Origin: Serripes groenlandicus
Taxonomy: Eukaryota; Mollusca; Bivalvia; Cardiida; Cardiidae
Assembly: GCA_031761405.1 (NCBI GenBank)
Contig: JASEVX010000011.1
Span: forward strand, 18,651,008 to 18,715,007
DNA: 64,000 nucleotides
Reading direction: 5' to 3'
The position numbers and the translations under genes are program-made. The notes beneath the pieces were generated by a model. That model was not told the DNA's origin, ran no database searches, and saw only the letters and a program-made list of their open reading frames with translations. Position 1 is the stretch's first letter; the number at the start of each line of letters is the position of its first letter. Below are positions 23,225 through 33,600 of this stretch, in pieces.

Positions 23225-26200
23225 TTAGCCTACAATCTGAGACACAAATTGATTGACACTGGACTCAAACACTGTCACGGGATCTCGAAAGAAGTCCAAG
23301 AATGAACTTTCAACGGGATGTCCGTGGTACGGAATTCGAACCTCACAGTGTGTACTACAGAAATTATCCCAGGTTAGCATGTACGCAATTCGTGATGTGC
23401 CATTGCCCGATTTTAACGGATGAAGCACATGGTCGACCCAGAAATTGGGATGCGCATCGAGGCCATAGTTCTGAATACCGATCTCGGTCAGTGCAGCGAT
23501 CTTGTGCCTGTCCATTGCCAAATCTGTAACTACCTTTACAGCACTCTGGAAGGTTTGTAAACTCGGTCGGAAAGGGTACTGATAATATAAATCAAGTCCG
23601 AGTATGTCGACATAAGCGTCCCCCGGATAGAACTTGAGGTAGTCCGCCCTGTTGTGGATTGTATTGGGTGAGAAGGCGTACAGGACATTGTGGACGTATT
23701 TAACATCTCTCATGTAATGGACAACGTATTGGTACAGGTGCTGGTACTCCGCTGGAGTGTTATGCTGTTTCTTGTTGGTGCCCCACCAAAACCAATCCCC
23801 GTTCATCTCGTGAAAAGGTCGGAAGATTACCGACGCCTGGTTCCCGTTTGAGTATTGAAGTCCTTTAAACCAATCCGCTGCAATGTCTAATGATGAACTG
23901 AAAAAAAAATGTTAATGCAATTTATAATTAAGCATGAGATATAACGATTAGTGTTAAAAAACAATAGAAACAATAGTTTCCCTGTTTAATAAATACCCTA
24001 TCTATATCACCTTTTGAAGTATGTTCAATTGTGTTCTGTTGAATGCAGTTCAACTGGAAACTATAAATGAGCCTTTTGCCTAACAAATAGGGACCGTGTT
24101 GATTGTCCGTGAAGGGATTTACACGTAATTAAATTAACTAAAATCTAACTTATTTTGGAGGACAATAAAAGTGTAAGCGTGTTTTACTTGAATTGAAGAC
24201 TCGTGTCGCCACCTGGAAGCAGTCTCTGTATCTGGTGTGTTGTATTAATTCCCGTATGATCCATCTTGACGTAGAACGATGTATTAGTTATTGGGTTAAA
24301 CATGTGCCAGCTCACAGACACTACTTGCTTGCGGTCTACCGATCTTTGGATTAGGTAAGCAAGCGTCTTTAAACTGTACGGGTTTAACTTTCCGATATCA
24401 AATTCGACGAAGGCGGGATATTCCCCAGTGATGGATTTCATATCGCACAGTTCATCCGGGGAATGGTGCGTTGCTTGAGAGTTCTGAAATAATTAACATA
24501 ACTATTTTGACGGTGGTGCATATTGGTAACATAGAAACTTCCGAAATTCGTTCGACAAGTCAGGCAATCTGACTAAAGTACACGATCTTGCTAAATCTAT
24601 GCGTAGCGTTAATAGGAGATGATTTTAATGAGATTGACAAGTTGTTTTTTTCGGTAAAATAAAATAAATATGGCATAAATATCACATTCCTGTGAGGGCG
24701 CTATTAAAAATTGAAACCTTCGAAAAGTAATGTTGAGCTCGGTCTAAGGTGGACCATTTTTAATAGCGCCCTCACAGGAATGTGATATTTATATAACGGT
24801 ACCGAATGCTTGACAGCATTATGTTTTGAAACAAGAATATACTTTAGGAAGTAACATGCTTTCAGGACAAAAGGTGTTTCATAACTTAGTATTGACTGAC
24901 CCTTTCACATATGTATGGCGCTATGTTAAACATACACAGTTTATATGTATTTGAATCGATTCATCCAGTATCATCTGCATTAAAACCTCTCGACATAATT
25001 CATGAGCCCTATCATACGAAAACCGACATTCGGGACATATTTGACCAGGGAAATCGCACACTATTCAGGTATCATGCTCGCGATTTAATTGTACTGGCAC
25101 CATCGAGGTTGTCGCCGAACACCAATCACCAAGCACCACCGATACAGTATGTAATTTGATAGGTACTGGGATTAATTTCAAAACATCCGAATATCATTAT
25201 AGTCTCTGATAAGGCTGTAGATAAATAGAATGATCTAGTCTTCATTTGACTCGAGTAGCCAGTTGCCTAGAATTACTGGCGTGTGGGTAATAGTGTGGAG
25301 AAAGTTAAGAGACACACCGAAATGTGAAAAGGCCGCCGAATTTCCTAGAATAGAAGCATCCGTGTTCTAATTCGGGCGACTCCGTTTTTAATGTTATAAG
25401 ATTTTTTAAATATTCTGATAACTAAAAGAACAAGCATACTGCGACGATGGTTCTCTCTTGTCTCTACTCTCACGACACCGCACGAATAATGAAACAAGCT
25501 ATCGAGTTGTCGCGAGAACAGCGGCAAATTCACTTGAATATTTCTTCTCCTCGTGTAAAAGTACGGGAAACGGAAGTTGTAATGGCTATGTGAAGTGCAC
25601 TCTGGTTGGTCGATATTTGGTCGTGTCCGGATTTTTAGCCAATCAGCGATCAGGTAATAGGAAAACATTTCTTTTTGTGTCGATATATTTAGTTTTGACG
25701 TGTCTGTGTTTTCCGCGGAAATGGTACCCCTTGCGGCAACTCAAATATTAAGAAAACGAAGAGACGGATCAAACATCGGGACGATCATTCGATGTAGCAA
25801 CTGATGGGCTACACAACGCACACCGAGTGGTTTCTAAATTCGAAAAACTGTGGGAGGAGATAGTTTTCGCCCGTTTCCATAGCAACGGTGGTTTCTATGG
25901 CGACCATACTACAAAAAGAACAACTAGAGCCTAAACCATTCATCCCTACCAAGTTTGGTCGAAATCCGTTGAATAGTTTTGGCGCTACGCTTGCCACAAA
26001 CAAACAAACAAACGGACAGAAACGAAGACCGACTTTAAGGGTCTCTAGAAGAGAGAACCAAAAAACAGTTTTCAGGTGAGAGTGTTGTCCTATGAACTCT
26101 TTCAGCGCCAAAGGCAATATTGAGGTTTTTGCAAACAATGCAGATTCAGGTGAGTCAGCTCGTAACGAGCTGTCTCACCTGAAATCAGTATTGTTTGACT

Positions 26201-27984
26201 TTTATTCATCAAAATAGTCCAAAACCTTTAAAACATTAGAAATGGAAACGACCGATTTTGATCATGGAAGGGTCTACTTTATACAATTTGGCGCCGAAAG
26301 AGTTAAACATGATTTAATGCACCATGCGTTTATCGAGAAGTCGGTCTTCTTGATTGCTGGGCATCAATATTAATTCTTTCATCGTCGAATTTCCTAAAGA
26401 AGATACTTCCATGTTCTAAATCGGTCGAGTCCGTTTTTTATGTAATAAGATTTTGGTTATTTTGATAACAAAAAGGCAAACACTACTGATTTATGTCAAA
26501 GGTGCTGAACTCGAGACTGCGAAGTAAGTTATAAATAGTTCAAAAATATTTTGGCAGTAAATGTTCAAAAACATTAAATTGAAAGTCAGGAAAATGTACA
26601 CAATTTGGCTTACTGGGTATGTTTACCCATTAAAAATGAAGCATACACGATCAATATTTAGATGTTTATTGTACTGGAAAGTTAAATTATTACTTTAATT
26701 TATCCCAGAATTATGATTCTAATATTTCAGGACAACTTTTGAACAGTTTTAAAACTTTGACTATACTACATGTATCTATAATCTGGAGTTCAGCATCTTT
26801 AAAAACAAACAAATCTTGCATACAGTAAACGTCCATCCACGTGTGCCATTATGTTGGAGACCAAGACTATACGGGGTGTGTCCATTGTACGCGCCATTAC
26901 GTGTAGCTCCATGTTGACCGAACATTATTTTGTTGGAATCATGAGTGAAATTGGACAACACGTTGTACAGCTGTCTAGTATTATTGGTCACGTGGTTATC
27001 TATAGGACTTGCGCAGGTGTCGCTGAGCGTCAACATGAAAACAACGGCTTTGACAGCGATGGCGAATCTGATGAAACAAACAAGCGAATCAGTACAATGA
27101 CGTCTTGGTTCAGTGTCGATCTACAGTGTTACTACCGAACGTTGGTTAGTGGTCATATGTTCTACAAAAAAGGTGTTCTGGATTTACTAGGTACTAACCA
27201 CAACTTCTTTCTTGGAATTATACTCGTGTATCTACTGGTAATGAATAAGCATTACGCATTAAGCGCTCCTGCAAATACCATAAGATAAACTCTTTCTCAT
27301 ACATCACACGTGACAGCTGTTGCAGACGAATTTGAAAATATACATACAGAATTATGAAAATATGTTTACTGAATGAAAGTATGATTATTGAATGAAAGTA
27401 TGATTATTGAATGAAAGTATGATTATTGAACTGAGTTTAAAACATTTTGACACATGGGGGAAAGCTCACCGAGCAATTACACCCTTTATATAATATTTTC
27501 AAAATTCGCAAAGCCAAATGGTGCAATTTCTCATAATTACTCCTTTTGCAACAACGTTTTCAAAAGTCGCCTGCTGTATGCACCTCACTCGCCTGGTATT
27601 TGAACAGGACATACTCTTGTCAGAACCCGAGGAGAGTAAGGATTTTTGCCGCACACAAAAAGTCCCACATACAGCTTATCTGCAATAGACGACTTTGAAA
27701 ACATGTAGATCTTATTCTATATATACGTAGATATACATACATGTATAGAACATGTCTATAAACGAAGGTAGATTATTGAATAAATTTGAAAACAATGTAT
27801 CATTATGAGCAATTTCTTTTTTTGCCACACTGTCCAATTTTGTCTGAAAAACATGCACACTTTACGTTTATATGTAGGAAACGGTTATAAGCCAGCTTTC
27901 TTGTAGCATAAATAATATTGAAATTAAGCTATTGCATCGAATAAATGTGTAAAATGAATATTCTAACCTGATAAACGCAAGCAT
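23225..27984 (-). CDS. Secreted GH26 glycoside hydrolase, copy A (4 exons, 409 aa)
   Basis: Minus-strand exons 27984-27968 (17-nt microexon), 27067-26824, 24483-24188 and 23897-23225 (stop included). All junctions are GT/AG and phases are consistent: 1230 nt, 409 aa. The microexon supplies MLAFI plus two bases and joins a hydrophobic stretch (RFAIAVKAVVFMLTL) ending near ...SDTCAS, a convincing signal peptide. Family 26 landmarks: GQHG (about 55-58), SWHM with H147, the acid/base motif FRPFHEMNGDWFWWG with E216, and the nucleophile motif ALTEIG with E324. The 108-residue spacing between the glutamates equals that of bacterial Man26A (E212/E320, from memory). GH26 enzymes cut beta-1,4-mannan, beta-1,3-xylan or mixed-linkage glucan; which one applies here cannot be read from sequence. 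N-glycosylation sequons are present (for example NFTHDS). Digestion of algal or plant wall polysaccharide is inferred. Copy B lies immediately upstream in the same orientation. Confidence 0.92.
24675..24792. repeat. 37-bp perfect inverted repeat (palindromic MITE) in GH26 A intron 2
   Basis: Arms 24675-24711 and 24756-24792 are exact reverse complements containing CCTGTGAGGGCGCTATTAAA, separated by 44 nt. Total 118 bp. It lies about 190 nt upstream of exon 3 in gene direction. Confidence 0.9.
25200..26090. repeat. Dispersed repeats inside GH26 A intron 2
   Basis: Two related copies of a segment (about 25337-25440 and 26383-26492) share TTCTAAxTCGGxCGAxTCCG and ATAAGATTTTxxxxATTxTGATAAC. The stretch 25870-26080 carries ACCAAGTTTGGTCGAAATCC followed by (CAAA)n-like text, a form seen in other invertebrate dispersed repeats. 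No coding region is supported. Confidence 0.45.
26093..26306. mobile_element. M3 MITE copy (CTCTTTCAG ends)
   Basis: Ends AACTCTTTCAGCGCCAAAGG and, inverted, TTAACTCTTTCGGCGCCAAA. The centre is the palindrome CAGGTGAGTCAGCTCGTAAC/GAGCTGTCTCACCTG. Second copy at 59648-59859. TTAA remains on the right only. About 214 bp. Confidence 0.8.
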
Positions 27985-28080
27985 TGTTAAAACTGCTGGA
28001 GCCCAGAGCGGAACTAGTGTACCAAGTGCCGTATAAACGAGCCGTCAGTACAAACTGTCATAAGGAGTTAAAAAAAAATC

Positions 28081-28299
28081 TTAATCCTTTCCCACGTAAA
28101 TTTTAATATGGACGCATCTGAAGCAGACGACATTTAAAAACAGTGTTGCAAAAGGAGTAATTCGTCGTTTTGCCACACTATTTTCTAACCCACTTGGATA
28201 CTAATATATACGTTCAGTTATTTTATAACCATATTATTGAATAAAAAAAATAAATCAAAGTGATTTACTGCGGATGTGTTGTATGTAGGAAGAGGTTAA
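28081..28299. mobile_element. M1 MITE copy sharing its right TTAA with the next copy
   Basis: TTAATCCTTTCCCACGTAAA to TGTAGGAAGAGGTTAA. Degenerate core (AGTAATTCGTCGTTTTGCC). The TTAA at 28296-28299 is also the left target of the following element. Confidence 0.75.
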
Positions 28300-28529
28300 C
28301 CCTTTTCCACATACGACAATTCTACAGCAGACGACTTTGAATATATTTTATCAAAAAATAGAAAATCTCTATAATTGAATGGATTACCTATGATTAAAAG
28401 TGGAAAACATTGTGGCAAAGGGAGAAATTGCTCGTTTTGAGCAATTTCTTCTTTTGTCACTATGTTTTCAAAAAGCTGTCTGCTGCAGAGGCGTCAGAAA
28501 GCGCCGGTCTATATGAGGGAAAACGTTAA
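28296..28529. mobile_element. M1 MITE copy, near full length, back to back
   Basis: TTAACCCTTTTCCACATACG to TATATGAGGGAAAACGTTAA with intact core GAGAAATTGCTCGTTTTGAG. It belongs to the younger-looking subtype also found at 42923, 46337, 61775 and 63073. Confidence 0.85.
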
Positions 28530-29527
28530 TAAAGATAAGAATCGGACACATCGGTTCACTCAAGAAGGCGCGAACTGGGACGATACGGTATCATTTCACT
28601 GAACCAGGTCAATGGGAGCTCACATTCGAATTAGAAAGGCCGTGGCTTACTTACTGTACACGTTGAATACTTACATATTATCTTCAAACTCTTCGACAGT
28701 GCATGAAACAATGCATTGCGAACGTTGAAAGTCCTGATCACAATAGAAGACATAAACTCATCTGCGCTGAAAATATGTGTAAATGGTATGGTTCCGTGCG
28801 ATGCGATTAATCTGGTTTCTAGAGAAATCGTATTACAAATGGAATTTGAGTTCGATGGGGTTTAAACTACGTTTGTTTGTTTGCATTTTTTGGTGCCTAA
28901 CGTCACTTTCAACACGTTTTGCATGGATCTCACGGCGTTTCCTTGGTATGTTACCAGTACTTTTTGACCAACTATCCTAACACTCGCGAGTTATTCGTAA
29001 TGATTACCCAACAATCCGAGCACCATAAACGGAAAGCCATTACTACCATTTTTTCTTTGAATGTCCACTGTATAACAATATGCGAGATATCTATTTTAAA
29101 GATTATTGGTTACAAAACAGTTCTCATAACTTATTTTACTCCCTTATGTCGTCTACAATAACGGATGAAGTTTTGTCAATTGCTAAATATTTACATCATG
29201 CAATGAATAAAAGAAAACAAGAGCTTAATGTCGTATAATCAGTAAATTATTTTGTCTTTAATGTTTAAATACTTCTGCACTTGTTATTTGTAAAACAATA
29301 TATATTTGTCACTCTATTGTTAAATTGTATTTTTTGCATTTTGTATTTTGGGCCAGAGGCCTATATTACTTGAATAAATAAATATATATAGTTAAGACAT
29401 TAAAAATTACGTAAACATCACTGTGCAAAAGTCAAACGATTCCTCTCTCGATAATAAATATTCAGTGACATGCTAAAAGTATTGAAACTGCATCACCTTG
29501 CGACTATTTCATCAAGACCATTCATTA

Positions 29528-29655
29528 ATTAACTCTTTTCACATTCAGACGCATTTTGACGCCACTGTAGTACCCGAATTTCGCATTGATGAGCAATATC
29601 TCCTTTCGTCACAAATGTCTTCACCTCTGTTAAATACTTTTGTTTTCATTTACAG
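29528..29655. mobile_element. M1 MITE relic
   Basis: TTAACTCTTTTCACATTCAG start and GATGAGCAATATCTCCTTTC core; the left palindrome arm and the right end are missing. Confidence 0.5.
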
Positions 29656-29942
29656 TGGGTTGCCATAGTCTTGCCGGAAAAGTCGTTTGTGTCATTTAGT
29701 TCATGATTGGAAGACGAATGGCGTTTGTCACAGTGACCTTTGTCAACCATCGACAAGGAAACTCCTGGATCGACAACTCTCATCCTTGGTCCAGGGACAA
29801 AACATGTTCAATGACTTAATGTCGTTTGATGCATGTATGCTGTATGCGCGGACAAGGTTTAAGCCGATTCTACAACTTCAGCTGAAATTAAAACAATCAA
29901 ACGAAAGAATCACAAAGCAATGTCTATCTTTTAACCTTGAAT

Positions 29943-30330
29943 GTTATCATACTTTTGAATACTGAAAATATTATATATTTGGTATCCAAAGATTCCATTT
30001 GACCGACATAGACAGACGTATCTTGTATTAATCTTTTGATTTTTTTAACTAATAGTTGATCTGGGTTTGTCCTGAGTTGTTATAAAAGCGCCTGCCCTGC
30101 GACGGAATTGGTTGTTAACGAGCAACTTCTTCTTTCTTAACATAGTTTTGAATACTGAACATATTATATATTTGGTATCCAAAGAGTCCGTTTGAACGAC
30201 ATGAACAGACGTATCTTGTATGTGTCTTTTGATTTTCGAAACAATTGTTGATCTGGTTTTGTCCTGAGTTTTTTTAAAAGCGCCGGCGACGGTCTTGATA
30301 CTGTTAATGAGCAACTTTCCCTTTCCTTAC
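29943..30330. repeat. 193-bp direct duplication
   Basis: Two units share TTTTGAATACTGAAxATATT, TTTGGTATCCAAAGA, ACAGACGTATCTTGTAT and TTGTCCTGAGTT, with GGTATCC at 29981 and 30174. Each unit ends near GAGCAACTT, and the second runs into an M1-like CTTACAATGTTTTCAACTC, so an M1 relic may have been duplicated with its flank. Confidence 0.65.
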
Positions 30331-30646
30331 AATGTTTTCAACTCGAAACCCTAGTAATAATACTTTATCTATGCTTCCTCAAGCAGCACTTAATAACATA
30401 TTAAACAACTATGACCGAGCGACTGCTTAACATATGTAATAAAGGAACAAGACTATGTTTATTGCACATATGCACTAATTTAAGTAAAATCCCAAAAGAC
30501 AGCATATCTGTCATAAATAATAGACGTATTACATATCTATGGTGAAACATAAAACTTATATAGACATTTGCCGTGCCATATGAAAAACTTTGATCACTAT
30601 CGATACATAACTAACTCGTTTGTATATTTTGAACGAAATCATGTTT

Positions 30647-33600
30647 TTAGCCTACAATCTGAGACACAAATTGATTGACACTGGACTCAAACACTGTCAC
30701 GGGGTCTCGAAAGAAGTCCAAGAATGAACTTTCAGCGGGATGTCCGTGGTACGGAATTCGAACCTCACAGTGTGTACTGCAGAAATTATCCCAGGTTAGC
30801 ATGTACGCAATTCGTGATGTGCCTTTGCCCGATTTTAAGGGATTTAGTATATGGTCGACCCAGAAATTTGGATGTGCATCGAGGCCATATTTCTGAATAC
30901 CGACCTCAGTAAGTGCAGCGATCTTGTACCTGTCCATTGCCAAATCTGTAACCACCATTACGGCATCCTGGAAGGTTTGTAAACTCGGTTGGAACGGGTG
31001 TTGATAATAGAAATCAAGTCCGAGTATGTCGACATAAGCGTCTCCCGGATAAAACTTGAGGTAGTCTGCCCTGTTGGAGGGTTTACTGGGCGAGAAAGCG
31101 TACAGGACATTGTGGACGTGTTTAACATCTCTCATGTAATGGACAACATATTGATACAGGTGCTTGTAGTCCGTTGGAGTGTTCTGCTGTTTCTTGTTGG
31201 TGCCCCACCAAAACGAATTATAGGCCATCTCGTGAAATGGTCGGAAGATTACTGCCGCCTGGTTCCCGTTTGAATAGTGAAGTCCTTTAAACCAATCCGA
31301 TGCAATTGTTAAGGATGCACTGAAACATATGAAGGTTGTTTTTTATTCAACTATTAGTGTTGACTTATAATTACTTCCTGTCCAGTTAATATCCTTTATG
31401 TGTATAAAACAACAAATAAAACCCCACGTTCACAGATCGCATGCTGGTCATGTTCTGTAATTCTGACTAATATTGTTTATAAAACTTGCGCGACACAACA
31501 GTTTGTGAAGGACGTTATGACGAACAGATATGGTCAAATCTATATGCCCCTCCCGCCTTTTCAAAGTGGGGGCAAACAGGTGTTTTATTTCATGCTAAAC
31601 GATGAGATATTGAGTTCTATCAGTGAGATATAATCCATATCACCGTGAGTGATATAGGTATGACGTCATTTTACTAGTTTCCGGTCATGTTATACTACAC
31701 ACGTTATATATATATACACAGAAATACGTAATAGGTATATTATAAGATCGGATACAAGCATTGTCATGTGATAAAAACCTTATCTTATCTATACCCATGT
31801 ATAATTCCGTATTCCGTAAATTTAACAAATCGGACTTATTGTCATTGTCTGACATTGTGTAGTAAACAAATACATTCACACAGATTCGTTCGCTTGTGAA
31901 CAGGTACGAAGACACCAAAATAGCATTTCATCATCTATTATCATAAAATAAAAAGAAAATGTGTTTGTTTTGAGTGGATATGGAATATATTTCAACTCGA
32001 AGTGGAACAATTTTAACATTTTCAATTATATCACTTCTCGATGAGACATATTCCATATCCATTCAAAACAAACAAACATCCTCTGTATACTGCTCGTCAA
32101 TGTTCAGTGATTGGCTTTCTTGTAACGCTGTCAAGATACACTGTATGACTGTTACTGCCTGATTCAAAAGCTGTAGACAAAAAAATAATTCTTAGATTTG
32201 AGATCGTGTTTTGTTTAAGTCGCGCCCATCGTCATGCATCAAACCAACAACAAACCGCTAAAAACTACCCGTTTTTCATGCATCGCATGGGTTTTGTTTG
32301 TGATGCAATCAAGTTTAAAGGCAGAACTTATCGATTTTTTTGATTGGCTAAAATACTACATCTAATTTGCATATAGGTTTTATAAATGCTAGAATAATTA
32401 GTAAGTGTGTATTACTTGAATTGTAGGCTCGTGTCCCCACCAGGGAGCAATCGCCGTATCTGGTGTGTTGTATTAATTCCCGTATGATCCAATCGGACGT
32501 AGAACGATGCATTGGTAATTGGGTTAGGCATGTGCCAGCTCACTGATACCACTTGATTGCGGTCCACCGCTCGTTGTATGAGATATGCAGTCGTTTTTAA
32601 AGTGGACGGGTTAAAATCCTTGAGATCAAATTCGACGAAGGCGGGATATTCCCCGGTGATAGATTTCATATCACATAATTCATCCGCGGAGTTTTGTGTT
32701 GCTTGAGTGTTCTGAAATGAAATGATTATCATATAATCGTTTCCAAGTTAGCGAATTGATAACACTTTATATTATGTAAAACCGACTGAAATAAATGCAT
32801 ACTCGTCCCAGTCGAGCCAGTGGTGCAGTGGTAGAGCGTCGGCCTTTCGCACCAAAGGTCTCGAGTTTGAATTCCGTGTTTGGCGAGTTCTGCCTTTCGG
32901 ATTTGTGCGCACAGACATCGAACGTGATTAATATAATCTGAAAGCTTGTTTCGCAGTCGATGTTAAATAAACTAAAACTACTCGCCCCGGAAGCCTAGCG
33001 GTTAAGGCTAGCCATTTCAGGAGCCTGACTATAATAAGCATACTTTTTTATTTGTGTACTTTTATATATTGATTAGAGTTCTTGCCTGTGGGAAGCCATA
33101 CTGATCTAGTTTTCTTCGGTATGCGTGTACTTCTGTAGGCTTTGATTTTGATTTAGGGTCTTTAGCACTATCCTAGCATACGCGAATAAAGGCTACACGT
33201 GAGTGTCATGTTACATGAGACTTCAATCCACATTTGCCAACAATAAAGGACACAATTAATCTACACAAATTGGTGATACCAGTTGAAGATTTTCAGAAGG
33301 ATAATGATTGAGTTCACTTACAGTAAATGTCCATCCACGTGTGCCATTATGTTGAGTGCCAAGACTATATGGGGTGTGTCCATTGTAGGCGCCATGTAAA
33401 GTCGCTCCGTGTTGACCGAACATTATTTTGTTGGAATCATGAGTGAAATTGAACAACACGTTGTACAGCTGTTTAGTATTACTGGTCAGATCTTGCGCAG
33501 GTGTCGCTGAGCGCCAAGATGAAAACAACAGCGATTGCGAATCTGATGAAACAAACAAACAAAACGTAAACAAAACAAAAACCGCTGAATTTAAAATGAG

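Larger units (their letters stand above)
27985..30646. other. Spacer between GH26 copies A and B, repeat-filled
   Basis: Contains M1 copies at 28081-28529, a reversed S2 tail (28865-29025), a possible LINE 3' end around 29340-29390 (GGGCCAGAGGCCTATATTAC then GAATAAATAAATA), an M1 relic (29528-29655), a reversed S1 fragment (29690-29790) and a 193-bp direct duplication at 29943-30330. No exon recognised. Confidence 0.55.

Noticed and set aside
25809..26138. 109-aa minus-strand frame containing FRPNLVGMNG-like text
   Set aside because: Lies in a dispersed repeat inside GH26 A intron 2; no domain recognised.
26851..27288. 145-aa plus-strand open frame
   Set aside because: Antisense to GH26 A exon 2; no homology or splice support of its own.
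23302..31273. Plus-strand frames at 23302-23529, 30675-30912 and 30989-31273
   Set aside because: Shadows of the conserved GH26 last exon in both copies; the similarity between them follows from the coding strand.
33322..33481. Alternative acceptor after 33482 as proof that GH26 B is intact
   Set aside because: It restores the frame arithmetically but lacks a pyrimidine tract and removes the signal peptide; kept only as a possibility to test.
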